DNA of 27,622 bases, taken from the NCBI GenBank assembly GCA_015657535.1, contig JADHZB010001972.1, positions 7,272-34,893 of the forward strand, read 5' to 3'. The DNA comes from Nephromyces sp. MM_2019 (taxonomy: Eukaryota; Apicomplexa; Aconoidasida; Nephromycida). The position numbers were made by a program, and so were the translations under genes. The notes beneath the pieces were generated by a model. The model did no database searches. It worked only from the letters and a program-made list of their open reading frames with translations, and was not told where the DNA came from. Position 1 is the stretch's first letter. Each line of letters starts with the position of its first letter. Shown in pieces: positions 1 to 7,892 of the stretch.

Positions 1-65
1 AAAAAAAAATTTCTTTAATTTATCCTATTAGAACTTTTATTGATTGGAGATATTTTAATCTAGGA
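1..65 (+). other. Leader upstream of rpl4 at the window edge
   Basis: A+T-rich sequence before the rpl4 ATG. The rpl4 frame stays open to the left edge, with no stop from base 3, but no upstream ATG is visible and the extra residues match nothing I know in L4. A short stop-terminated frame (bases 2-31) could be the tail of an upstream gene. No tRNA T-arm or other recognisable element is present. Confidence 0.4.
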
Positions 66-635
66 ATGTTTATTTTTTCTTTAAAATTTAATAATAATTA
101 TTTACAAAAAAAAAGAATATATTTTAATAAATTAATTATTAAAATAATTAAATTAGAAAAATTTTTTTTAAATAATAAAATTAAGCCTTCTTCTAAAATT
201 AAATCTGAAGTTAATAAAAGTAATAAAAAATTAAGAGTACAAAAAGGAACAGGAAGATCTAGAATACGAAATTTAAATAATTCTTCATCTAAAAATGGTA
301 GTGTTTGTTTTGGACCTCGTCCTAAACTAATTTTAAAAAAGTTTAAAATAAAAAATTATAATTTAATAAAACAAATAATTTTATTTAATAAAAGAAGTAA
401 TATTTTAATTATAAATTTTAAAAATATATTTAATTTAACTAAAATTAATTTAAATAAACATATAACTAAACAATTAGATAATTTAGGTATTAATATAAAA
501 ATTTCAAATATTTTATTTTTAAGTTTAACTCAAATAAAAATAATTAATTATTATAAAAATTTTAAAATTAAAACTTTTTCTAATATTTATTGTTTAGATT
601 TATTATTATCTGATTATATTATAATTTTTTTATAA
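66..635 (+). CDS. rpl4: Ribosomal protein L4 (large subunit)
   Basis: L4 is a primary 23S rRNA-binding protein lining the peptide exit tunnel. The 189-residue product carries the L4 core motifs: KLRVQKGTGRSRIRN (about residues 55-69, compare RxQKGTGxAR) and GSVCFGPRP (about 78-86, compare GGxxFGPxPR). The remainder is Lys/Asn/Ile-rich as expected from base bias. It ends in TAA one base before the rpl23 ATG. It is the first gene of the conserved S10/spc/alpha/str-like cluster and precedes rpl23 as in bacteria and plastids. No UGA codon occurs in it. The first ATG was chosen because no earlier ATG is visible. Confidence 0.9.
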   Translation: MFIFSLKFNNNYLQKKRIYFNKLIIKIIKLEKFFLNNKIKPSSKIKSEVNKSNKKLRVQKGTGRSRIRNLNNSSSKNGSVCFGPRPKLILKKFKIKNYNLIKQIILFNKRSNILIINFKNIFNLTKINLNKHITKQLDNLGINIKISNILFLSLTQIKIINYYKNFKIKTFSNIYCLDLLLSDYIIIFL

Positions 636-636
636 A

Positions 637-867
637 ATGATAAAAAAAATTTTTCCTTTTTGTTTTTTAATTAATTTTAAAAAATATAATACAAATAATT
701 TAAAAAATTTAACTAAATGAAATCTAATAATTTCCTCTAATTTAGATAAAATATCATTAAAATATAATTTTGAATTTTTTTTTAATCGACAAATATCAAA
801 ATTAAATATTTATCAAATTAAAAATAAATATAATTTTAAAAAAATATATATTACATTTAAAAATTAA
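637..867 (+). CDS. rpl23: Ribosomal protein L23 (large subunit), divergent
   Basis: L23 binds domain III of 23S rRNA at the exit tunnel. The 76-residue frame has one in-frame UGA (codon 28, position 718), so a standard-code scan misses it. Its C-terminal half (YNFEFFFNRQISKLNIYQIK, then an aromatic/basic tail) resembles the L23 pattern YxFxVxxxANKxxIKxAIE followed by VxVxxVxT. It sits one base after rpl4 and two bases before rpl2, exactly the L23 slot of the S10 operon. Similarity is weak, so the call leans on position. Normal L23 is 90-100 residues, so this is a short form. Confidence 0.78.
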
Positions 868-869
868 AA

Positions 870-1646
870 ATGAATTTCAATTTTAATTATAAAATTAAAA
901 ATTTAAAAATTAAATGGTTTAGATCTAATGGTAGAAATAATTTTGGTAAAATAACTAGTCGTTATCGTGGTAATAGTTATAAAACTAAATATAAAATAAT
1001 AAATTGAAATTATGCTAATTATGGTAAAGATAGTAATTCAGCTATAGTAATTTCAATTTATTATGATAAATTTAGAACTGCTTATATAGGTTTAATTAAT
1101 TATTTAGATGGTTTTAAAGCAGGTTCTTTTCAATTTATATTATTAATTAATTCATTATTAAAAAATGATATAATTACATTTAATTCAAAATATACTTATA
1201 ATAAAGGTAGTTCTAAAGCTTTAAAATATATGATCTTAGGAAGTAATTTAAGTAATTTAGAATTAACACCTAAAAAAGGATCTCAATTAGTAAAAGCTTC
1301 AGGTACAGTTGCTAAATTATTATCATTAGATAATAAATATGCTTTACTTAAATTACCTTCACAAGAATTTAGATTAATTTCAATAAATTGTTTTGCTACT
1401 TTAGGATCAATAGCATTTATTAAAAACTTAAAAAAAAAAAAAGCTGGATTTAATAAATTTTTAAATAAAAAATCTCATGTAAGAGGACTTGCTATGAATG
1501 TTTGAGATCATACTCATGGAGGTGGTGAAGGACGTACTGGAATTGGACATAAAATTAAATACACACCATGGGGTAAAGTTAAATTTAAAACTAGAAAAAA
1601 ATTAAAATATTCCAATAAATTTATATTAATAAAAAGAAAAATTTAA
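870..1646 (+). CDS. rpl2: Ribosomal protein L2 (large subunit)
   Basis: L2 is a core 23S rRNA-binding protein needed for subunit joining and peptidyl-transferase assembly. The 258-residue frame contains [14 protein letters not shown] (about 22-35, compare GRNNxGxITxRHRGGGHK), a central SH3-like part, and the signature ending [14 protein letters not shown] (about 213-226) followed by TPWGK. Two UGAs are read through: codon 46 (1005) and codon 212 (1503). The second lies just before DHTHGGGEG, where homologues read NPVDHPHGGGEG, so a stop there would delete the catalytically important end. The conserved TPWG tryptophan is TGG. The gene is compact; bacterial L2 has about 275 residues. Confidence 0.96.
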
Positions 1647-1654
1647 ATTAAAAT

Positions 1655-1873
1655 ATGAAAAAAATATTTATATCTAAAGATATTTTACGTAAATTTAAAT
1701 TAATTAAAAAAAATAAAAAGAAATTTTTACAATTTTATAATAAATCTAATATAATTCTTATATATTTTTTAAATATGATATTACATATATATAATGGAAA
1801 TAAATTTAATTTATTTAAAATTAATCAATTAAAAATAAATTATAAATTAGGATTAATTTTTACAAATTTTTAA
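1655..1873 (+). CDS. rps19: Ribosomal protein S19 (small subunit), short form
   Basis: S19 forms a head complex with S13 near the A/P-site tRNAs. The 72-residue product keeps the C-terminal pattern IYNGNKFNLFKINQLKINYK then LGLIFTNF, matching the S19 pattern (VYNGKxFxPVxIxxxMVGHKLGEFAxTRxF). The usual N-terminal WKGPF segment is reduced to a Lys-rich stretch, so the protein is about 20 residues short. It lies between rpl2 (8-base gap) and rps3 (11-base gap), the standard order. rpl22, which follows rps19 in bacteria and many plastids, is absent. Confidence 0.85.
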   Translation: MKKIFISKDILRKFKLIKKNKKKFLQFYNKSNIILIYFLNMILHIYNGNKFNLFKINQLKINYKLGLIFTNF

Positions 1874-1884
1874 ATTATTTAAAT

Positions 1885-2550
1885 ATGGCTAGAAAAATTT
1901 CTCCTCTTATATTTAGAACTAAATTTTATTTAAATTATAATAGTATTTGGAAAACTCCTTTTAAATTTAAAAATAATTTTATTTTTAATTTAAATTGAGA
2001 TATTTATTATTTTTTAAATAAATTAAAAGATACTTTTTTTATTTTTAATATAAAATTAATTTATTTTGAATTTAATATTTGTAAAATTTTTTTACAAATC
2101 TCAATTTTAAATAAATATAAATTTTATTTATCCAAATATTTATTATTAATAAATCTTTTACAAAAATTAAAACTTAATATTAATAAAAAATATTATAATA
2201 AATTTAATATTTTCTATGAATTTTTATCTTATCAATTTAAATTTAATTCTATATCATATATTTTATTTTATATAAAAATATTAATAAAAAAAAATATATC
2301 AATTAGATCTATATTAAAATTAATTTCTAAAAATTTACTAATTAACAATTATAAATTTAATAAAAAAATATATGGTTTTAAATTTAAAATTTCAGGTAGA
2401 TTTAATAATTCAGATAAATCTAAAATAGAAATTTTTAATTACGGTTCAATTCCTTTACAAACTATTTCTAATAATATTAAATATAAAATTGGAAATTTAA
2501 AAACTAAATTTGGTATTATAGGTATCAAAATTTGGATTTTTTATAATTAA
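1885..2550 (+). CDS. rps3: Ribosomal protein S3 (small subunit)
   Basis: S3 forms part of the mRNA entry site. The 221-residue frame begins MARKISPLIFRTKF (compare MGQKxNPLGFRLG) and ends with a clear S3 C domain: GFKFKISGRFN, then GSIPLQTI, then TKFGIIGIKIWIFYN (compare GIKVxxSGRLxGAE, GxIPLxTLRA, GIIGVKVWI). One in-frame UGA lies at codon 38 (1996) near the region where homologues have WxSxWFA. The alignment there is ambiguous because a TGG tryptophan (SIW) occurs nearby and may be the true WFA counterpart. The middle KH domain is hard to see through the A+T bias. The next gene is rps17, so rpl16 has been lost from this position. Confidence 0.93.
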
Positions 2551-2578
2551 AATTAAATTATTAATTAAAAAATTAAAT

Positions 2579-2827
2579 ATGTTTAATTATAAAATAGGTT
2601 ATATAATTAAAAAAATAAATAATAAATCATTAATTATTATTTATCCTTTCAAAAAAAATTATTTAAAATATAAATTAAAACTTAGTAAAAATAAAAAATA
2701 TTTTTTATTTAATATTAGAAATGAAATTAAAATTAAAGATTGGATAATTTTTAAATTAAATTATTCTACAAGTAAATTAACTTATATTAAAATTTTAAAA
2801 ATTTTTAAATTAAAATGATACAAATAG
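2579..2827 (+). CDS. rps17: Ribosomal protein S17 (small subunit)
   Basis: S17 binds 16S rRNA helices 7 and 11 early in assembly. The product starts MFNYKIGYIIKKINNKSLII (compare GxVVSxKMxKTxxV) and carries NEIKIKDWIIFKLNYSTSKL (compare NxxxxGDxVxIxExRPLSKxKxW). A UGA at 2816-2818 would end it at 79 residues, overlapping the rpl14 ATG. Since UGA is sense elsewhere here, translation should instead reach TAG at 2825-2827, adding three residues and overlapping rpl14 by 13 bases. No other gene in the window would end in UGA, which favours the longer reading. Confidence 0.85.
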
Positions 2828-3180
2828 GTTCTTATTTTAATATTTTAGATAATAGTGGTGTAAAAAAAATTTTATGTATAGGAATATTAAATTCTAAAAA
2901 ATTTAAGATTAAATTGGGAGATTGAATAATAGGTATTGTTAAAGTTTGTAATAAAAAATCAATTATAAAAAAATCTGTTATTATTAAAGCAATTGTTATA
3001 AATTTAAAAAATTCATTTTTGTTTAAAAATGGATTAATTATTAAATTTAAGTCTAATTCAGCTATATTAATAGATAATAATTTTAATCCTTTAGGTACTA
3101 GAATATATGGAATTTTACCTAAATTTATTTTTCATAAAAATTATTTAAAGTTAAAATCACTTTCTTTTGAGTTGATTTAA
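2815..3180 (+). CDS. rpl14: Ribosomal protein L14 (large subunit)
   Basis: L14 sits at the intersubunit interface and contacts 16S helix 14. The 121-residue product is full length. It opens MIQIGSYFNILDNSGVKKIL (compare MIQxxTxLxVADNSGAxxxxCI), has the central GD-IIGIVKV strand, NPLGTRIYGILPKF (compare xPxGTRIFGPVxREL) and ends LKSLSFELI (compare KIxSLAxEVL). One UGA is read through at codon 37 (2923), at a position that is Ile/Val in homologues. The ATG overlaps the end of rps17, which suggests coupled translation. Confidence 0.95.
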
Positions 3181-3207
3181 TAAATTATTAAATAATAAAT
3201 AATTATA

Positions 3208-3567
3208 ATGAAATCAATTTTTGAATTATTAAATAATTTGAATAATAATAAATATTCTAGTAAAAAATTTCTATATTTTAAAGCAACTAAATTTAAATAT
3301 AAAATATGTCAATTTTTAAAATTTAAATCTTATATAACTAAAATTTATTGGTTAAAAATACATAATAAATATTATTTATTATTAATTATAAAAAAAAATT
3401 TTAGTTATATAAAATTTTTAAAAATTTCAATTACATATAAAAATATATTTAAATTATTTTTTAAATTTAAAGGTTTATTTATTATTAGTACTTCTAAAGG
3501 TTTATTTACAATTTCGAAAGCATATAAATTAAAAATAGGAGGTTTATTAATTTGTTATATTTTATAA
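3208..3567 (+). CDS. rps8: Ribosomal protein S8 (small subunit)
   Basis: S8 nucleates the 30S platform by binding 16S helix 21. The 119-residue product has the S8 C-terminal signature FIISTSKGLFTISKAYKLKI then GGLLICYIL (about 93-119; compare IxSTSKGIMTxxxARxxxxGGExLxxIW), and an N-terminal part matching the helix pattern around xFExLNNLNN. No UGA occurs. It follows rpl14 by 27 bases; the intervening rpl24, rpl5 and rps14 of the bacterial spc operon are absent, as is normal in apicoplasts. Confidence 0.92.
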   Translation: MKSIFELLNNLNNNKYSSKKFLYFKATKFKYKICQFLKFKSYITKIYWLKIHNKYYLLLIIKKNFSYIKFLKISITYKNIFKLFFKFKGLFIISTSKGLFTISKAYKLKIGGLLICYIL

Positions 3568-3572
3568 AAATT

Positions 3573-4121
3573 ATGATTAAATTATTAAAATTAAATACTA
3601 AACAAAATTTTAATTATTATATAATTATAGATAAATTTATTAAATTAAATTATTTTATTTTAATAAATAATAATAAGTTACTATATTTTAATTTTTTAAA
3701 TAAAATAAATATAATAATTGGAAATAAATATATATTTTTATATATAAAAAAATATTTAAAAAAAAATAAATCTTTTTTAAATTTATATTTTTCAATTATT
3801 AAAAATTATTTTTATGATTTATTAAAATTATATAAAATAGAATTAAATTTTTTCGGAATAGGATATAAAATTAAATTTAAAAATAATAATTTATTAATTA
3901 AAATAAAATATAATCATATTATTAAATATAAATTCCCTTATATAATTTTTAAAAATATAAAAAATGAAACTATATTAATAATGGAAAGTTTTAATAGAAA
4001 TTTAATTAGTTTATTTGCTTCTAGAATTAAATTAATTCAAAAACCTGATAAATATAAAGGTAAGGGAATACGTTATTTATATGAGAAAATAACAATTAAA
4101 TTAAGTAAAATTAAAAAATAA
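3573..4121 (+). CDS. rpl6: Ribosomal protein L6 (large subunit)
   Basis: L6 binds the sarcin-ricin/factor-binding region of 23S rRNA. The 182-residue product carries ELNFFGIGYKIK (compare ExxGxGYRA) and the diagnostic end IQKPDKYKGKGIRYLYEKIT (compare xKPPEPYKGKGIRYxxExxxxKxGK). An earlier in-frame ATG at 3552 would add seven residues and overlap rps8 by 16 bases. I chose 3573 because its product starts like other L6 proteins and avoids the overlap, but either start is possible. rpl18, which follows L6 in bacteria, is absent. Confidence 0.92.
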   Translation: MIKLLKLNTKQNFNYYIIIDKFIKLNYFILINNNKLLYFNFLNKINIIIGNKYIFLYIKKYLKKNKSFLNLYFSIIKNYFYDLLKLYKIELNFFGIGYKIKFKNNNLLIKIKYNHIIKYKFPYIIFKNIKNETILIMESFNRNLISLFASRIKLIQKPDKYKGKGIRYLYEKITIKLSKIKK

Positions 4122-4129
4122 TATTCTAT

Positions 4130-4813
4130 ATGAATTTAAATTATTTTATAAAAAAAAATTTCTTTAATTTAAAGATATTAATTTTAATATTAATAAAATT
4201 TAATTATAATAGTTATATGTTATTAATATTAATAATTACTTTCTTTAAATTGTTAAATTATTTATTTATTATTAAATTTTTATATTATTTAAAAAATTAT
4301 ATATATTTATATAATAATTTATTTAATTTTTTAATTTTTAATAATTCTTGAAATTATAAAAATAAAAAAAATTTAAAAAATGTTTTTATTAAAACTATTA
4401 AATATAAAATTATTGATATTAAAAAAATTTCTAAAACTTCTAAAAAAGGTAGACTTAAAAAATTTTGAATTATTTTAGTCATAGGTAATTATTCTGGTTG
4501 GTTTGGAATTGGAATTGGAAAAGATTATTATTTAAATGAAGCTTTCTATAAAGCTTATTTAAAAGCTTTTAAAAATATTTATTATTTAAATATTAATAAA
4601 TTAAAAATTTCTAATAAATTTCATTTAATCAAATATAAAAAAGCTAAATTTTTAATAAAATCTAAAATTCAAAATTATCATATTTTATCTTGAAATACAT
4701 TAAAATTTATTTTAGACTTATCTGGTTATAAAAATATAACTTGAAAATTATTAGGTTCTAATAATAAATTAAATTTAATAAAAGCTTTTGTTAAAAATTT
4801 TTGTTTAAATTAA
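4130..4813 (+). CDS. rps5: Ribosomal protein S5 (small subunit), with four in-frame UGA codons
   Basis: S5 lines the mRNA entry tunnel and affects decoding accuracy. The 227-residue frame reads through UGA at codons 74, 113, 188 and 205 (4349, 4466, 4691, 4742). The S5 core appears after the first UGA: KKISKTSKKGRLKKF (compare VxKVxKGGRxxxF), IILVIGNYSG then GIGIGK (compare VVVGDxxGxVGxGxGKA), LKFILDLSGYKNI (compare xRxVLExAGIxDI) and KLLGSNNKLNLIKA (compare KxxGSxNxxNxVxA). Homologues have Ser, Gly and Ala/Thr at the three alignable UGA positions. The first 70 residues are hydrophobic and unconserved; read alone they would look like a membrane protein. Confidence 0.93.
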
Positions 4814-4852
4814 ATTCTAAAAAACTAAATTATATTCATTAAATTTTTTATA

Positions 4853-4966
4853 ATGAAAATACGTTCAAGTTTAAAATTATTTTGTGTAAAATGTAAAAAA
4901 GTACATAGAAGAAATAAATATATGATAATTTGTATAAATCCTAAACATAAACAAAAACAAAAATAA
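4853..4966 (+). CDS. rpl36: Ribosomal protein L36 (large subunit)
   Basis: A 37-residue, full-length L36, the small zinc-binding protein of the 50S subunit. It starts [20 protein letters not shown] and continues through a third Cys and a His ([11 protein letters not shown]), giving the C-x2-C-x12-C-x4-H zinc ribbon of L36. All three cysteines are TGT. Its TAA stop overlaps the rps11 ATG (TAATG). Confidence 0.96.
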   Translation: MKIRSSLKLFCVKCKKVHRRNKYMIICINPKHKQKQK

Positions 4967-5364
4967 TGAATTATTGAAAAAATTTTAAGAAAAAAATAAT
5001 AAATTTTTATATAAAATCAACTAATAAAAATACTTTTATTAGTTTATTTGAACTTAATTATAAAATAATTAAATTAATTAAAATCTATTCTTTTGGTAAT
5101 ATTGGTTTTAAAAAAGGTCGTTATAAAAATACTCCTTTTTCAAGTACTTTTTTAATATCAAAAGCTGTAAAAAAAGCCTTAAAATTAAATTATACTCATG
5201 TTAATATTATATTTAATGGAAATTTTCTTTTACAAAGACAAATTCTTTTAAAAACAATTTTAACTATTAATTATAATTTTAAAAATTTAAAATTAAATAT
5301 AATTATAGATAAAACTTCTTTATCATTTAATGGATGTAAAAAAAGAAAATTTAAACATTTTTAA
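4966..5364 (+). CDS. rps11: Ribosomal protein S11 (small subunit)
   Basis: S11 forms the platform near the mRNA exit and E site. The 132-residue product has IYSFGNIGFKKGRYKNTPFS (compare WSSxGxxGFKGxRKxTPxAA), SKAVKKALKLNYTHVNIIFN and the end IDKTSLSFNGCKKRKFKHF (compare DVTPIPHNGCRPPKRRRV). UGA occurs at codon 4 (4975), in a variable N-terminal part. The ATG overlaps the rpl36 TAA by one base, suggesting translational coupling. The rpl36-rps11 order is that of the bacterial alpha operon, with rps13 missing. Confidence 0.95.
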
Positions 5365-5375
5365 TAAATTTTATT

Positions 5376-5738
5376 ATGTTAACTAAAAATCAACTTTTAA
5401 AAACAAAAAGAAAAAAAAATATATTTTGAAAAAAAACTATTTTATTTAAAAAACCACAACGTAAAGGAATCTGACAAAAAATTTTTACTATGGCTCCTAA
5501 AAAACCTAATTCTGCTTTAAGAAAATGAGCAAAAATTAAATTAAATAATAATCTTGAAATTATAGCTTATATACCAGGTGAAGGATTTGCTTTACAAGAA
5601 CATAATATAGTTTTAATAAGAGGAGGTAAGGTAAAAGATTTACCTGGTGTTCATTATCATATTATTAGAGGTTCTAAAGAAGTTAAAGGTGTAAAAAATA
5701 GAAAAAGTAGTAGATCTAAATATGGTGTTAAAAAATAA
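5376..5738 (+). CDS. rps12: Ribosomal protein S12 (small subunit)
   Basis: S12 is the decoding-centre protein whose loops contact A-site mRNA-tRNA. The 120-residue product is highly conserved: [51 protein letters not shown] and [11 protein letters not shown]. Three UGAs are read through at codons 18, 33 and 51 (5427, 5472, 5526). Codon 33 lies in QRKGI-UGA-QKI, where bacterial and chloroplast S12 have the near-invariant Cys of RGVCTRV; codon 51 follows SALRK, where homologues have Val. The classical streptomycin-sensitive residues are present (Lys in TMAPKKPNS and in GKVKDLPG). The 3' end overlaps rps7 by 17 bases. Confidence 0.97.
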
Positions 5739-6159
5739 TTATTATAATTTATTTTTAGAAAATTTATTTATTAAAAAAATTCAAAAAAAAGGTAAAAAAA
5801 ATAAAAGTAAAATTTTATTAAATAAAATATTAAATTTATTAATTAAATTTAATAATAATAATAATATTTTAGAAAAAATAATAAAAAAAATAAAATTTCC
5901 AGTTAAATTAATAAAAAAAAAAATAAGTAATACTATTTATCCTATTCCTATTAAAATTACATTAAAAAAATCTATAACTTTATCTATATCATTAATTTTA
6001 TCTACTTTAAAAAAACAAAATAAAAAAATAAATTTTACTAAATTTTTTTATTTAGAATTTTTAAATATTTTAAATAATGAAGGTTTAATTTTACAACAAA
6101 AACAACAGTTTTTAAAAAAAGCTTTATCTTTTAGAGTTTTTTCTCATTTAATTAAATAA
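5722..6159 (+). CDS. rps7: Ribosomal protein S7 (small subunit)
   Basis: S7 nucleates assembly of the 30S head and borders the E site. The 145-residue product shows the S7 pattern: [16 protein letters not shown] (about 21-36, compare MxxGKKxxAxxIxYxAL), [20 protein letters not shown] (compare GGAxYQVPVExxxxRxxxLA) and the C-terminal [17 protein letters not shown] (compare KRxDxHxMAEANRAFAHYRW). It overlaps rps12 by 17 bases in another frame, the usual rps12-rps7-tufA order of the str operon with fusA lost. No UGA is present. The start is the only ATG that keeps the N terminus. Confidence 0.9.
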   Translation: MVLKNNYYNLFLENLFIKKIQKKGKKNKSKILLNKILNLLIKFNNNNNILEKIIKKIKFPVKLIKKKISNTIYPIPIKITLKKSITLSISLILSTLKKQNKKINFTKFFYLEFLNILNNEGLILQQKQQFLKKALSFRVFSHLIK

Positions 6160-6184
6160 AAAATTTTATTAAAATAGTTTATTC

Positions 6185-7420
6185 ATGAAACGTGAAATTT
6201 TTAATCGTAATAAACCACATATTAATATAGGAACTATTGGTCATGTAGATCATGGTAAAACAACATTAACATTAGCTTTAACAAATATTTTATCTTTATA
6301 TGGTTATTCAAAATGTTATAATTATACTGATATTGATTCAGCACCTGAAGAAAAAGCAAGAGGAATTACAATAAATACAGCTCATATTGAATATGAAACT
6401 AAAACTAGACATTATGCTCATATTGATTGTCCTGGACATGCAGATTATATTAAAAATATGATAATAGGAACTACACAAATGGATGGGGCTATTTTAGTAG
6501 TTTCTGCTATAGAAGGACCTATGCCTCAAACACGTGAACATTTATTATTAGCTAAACAAATAGGTATTTCATCAATAATAGTTTTTATTAATAAAATTGA
6601 TCAAGTAGATGATTTAGAGCTTTTAGAATTAGTAGAATTAGAAATTAAAGATCTTTTAAAAGAATATGGATTTTTAAATGAAAAAATTAAATGTTTAAAT
6701 GGTTCTGCTATAAAAGCTTTAGAATATATAAAAAATATTAAAAGTTATAATTATGGAGATAATAAATGGGTTGATAAAATTTTAGATTTATTAAATTATA
6801 TAGATACTTATATACAAGCTCCTATTAGAGATATAGATAAATCTTTTTTAATGTCTATTGAAGATGTATTATCAATTACAGGTAGAGGTACTGTTATTAC
6901 AGGATGAATAGAACGAGGAAAAATTAAAATAGGAGATACAATTCAAATTTTAGGTTTTGGTAAATGTTATAATAGTACTATAATAGGTATAGAAATGTTT
7001 AAAAAAACTTTAGAAATAGGTCTAGCAGGAGATAATGTAGGTTTATTATTAAGAGGAGTACAAAAAACTGATATTAAACGTGGTATGATTTCAGCACAAT
7101 TTAATACTATTCATTTAATTTCTAAATTTACAGCTGATATTTATATTCTTAAGTCAAATGAAGGAGGTCGTACTAAACCTTTTTTTGAAGGTTATAAACC
7201 TCAATTTTATTTTAAAACTACTGATATTACAGGTACTATTACTAAAATTTATAAATTAAATTCTAAAATAGAACAACTTTCTATGGTTTTACCAGGTGAT
7301 ATGATAACTTTAGAAATTAATTTATTATATTCAATGGCTATTGAAAAAGGAATGAATTTTGCTATTAGAGAAGGTTGTAAAACAATAGGTGCTGGTATTA
7401 TAACTAATTTAATTAATTAA
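6185..7420 (+). CDS. tufA: Elongation factor Tu
   Basis: EF-Tu delivers aminoacyl-tRNA to the plastid ribosome in a GTP-dependent cycle. The 411-residue product has all G motifs: GHVDHGKTT (residues 19-27), the switch region with [26 protein letters not shown] (about 80-92), NKID (about 136-139) and GSA. Domain 2 contains [10 protein letters not shown] then UGA at codon 241 (6905) then [10 protein letters not shown]; bacterial EF-Tu usually has Arg there (TGRxERG). Domains 2 and 3 end with [20 protein letters not shown] and [18 protein letters not shown] (compare REGGRTVGAGVV), where the normal Gly-Gly is Gly-Cys. Plastid EF-Tu is the target of kirromycin-class drugs. Confidence 0.99.
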
Positions 7421-7427
7421 TAATCAA

Positions 7428-7583
7428 ATGGTTCAAATATTGAATTATAATAAAATTTATTATAAATTTAAACTATATACTTTTTATAAAAAAAAAAATT
7501 TTTGGTTATATTTTTGTTTATTAAAAAATTTTAAAGTTAATTTAATTAAATTTAATCAAAATTTTAAATATAAAAATTTTTAA
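7428..7583 (+). CDS. Unidentified 51-residue ORF after tufA
   Basis: This short frame starts seven bases after the tufA stop and ends in TAA (7581-7583), five bases before the trnF gene on the other strand. The product is basic and aromatic (N-terminal MVQILNYNKIYYKFKLYTFY, then NFWLYFCLLKNF). I recognise no family. Its place between tufA and rpl11 is where bacteria carry secE, but no convincing 20-residue membrane segment is visible. Tight spacing argues for a gene; base composition alone could also produce it. Confidence 0.4.
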   Translation: MVQILNYNKIYYKFKLYTFYKKKNFWLYFCLLKNFKVNLIKFNQNFKYKNF

Positions 7584-7587
7584 ATTT

Positions 7588-7659
7588 ATCGAAAACCAGA
7601 ATTGAACTGGTGACCTAAGGATCTTCAATCCTTTGCTCTACCAACTAAGCTATTTCGAC
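7588..7659 (-). tRNA. trnF: tRNA-Phe (GAA)
   Basis: A 72-base cloverleaf on the minus strand. The acceptor is GTCGAAA/TTTCGAT with a G1-U72 wobble; the anticodon loop TTGAAGA sits on an AAGGA/TCCTT stem; the T arm is ACCAG-TTCAATT-CTGGT. It is the only minus-strand gene inside the long plus-strand block, directly before trnQ. Confidence 0.93.
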
Positions 7660-7692
7660 TTATTAATAAATTAATTTATTATATATTTTAAA

Positions 7693-7766
7693 TGAGATAT
7701 AGCCAAAAAGGTAAAGGCATCAGATTTTGATTCTGAAATTTTATAGGTTCAAGTCCTATTATCTCA
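7693..7766 (+). tRNA. trnQ: tRNA-Gln (UUG)
   Basis: A cloverleaf with acceptor TGAGATA/TATCTCA, anticodon stem TCAGA/TCTGA enclosing loop TTTTGAT (anticodon TTG), and T arm ATAGG-TTCAAGT-CCTAT. Confidence 0.93.
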
Positions 7767-7782
7767 GAATTTAATTCTAAAA

Positions 7783-7853
7783 ACGCTTTTAGTTTAAAGG
7801 TAAAATATTAGTTTCCAAAACTTTATGATGAAGGTTCAATTCCTTCAAAGCGT
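7783..7853 (+). tRNA. trnW: tRNA-Trp (CCA)
   Basis: A cloverleaf with acceptor ACGCTTT/AAAGCGT, D stem GTTT/AAAT, T arm GAAGG-TTCAATT-CCTTC, and anticodon loop TTCCAAA giving anticodon CCA. The anticodon stem (TTAGT/ACTTT) has two U-U oppositions at 27:43 and 28:42. A CCA anticodon reads only UGG by normal wobble. That matters because UGA is used as a sense codon here: unless C34 is edited or modified, this tRNA cannot decode it. Confidence 0.9.
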
Positions 7854-7892
7854 GAGGTTATTAAATTATTTTTATAATAAAAATTTTAACAA

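Noticed and set aside
3552..3572. Earlier rpl6 start at 3552
   Set aside because: Possible, but it adds residues unlike L6 and overlaps rps8; the ATG at 3573 gives a more normal N terminus.
4130..4351. Separate 73-residue hydrophobic membrane protein
   Set aside because: The frame continues through UGA into unmistakable S5 motifs, so it is only the N-terminal part of rps5.
7428..7583. Naming the small ORF after tufA as secE
   Set aside because: Position fits the bacterial operon, but no single-pass membrane segment or SecE motif is visible.
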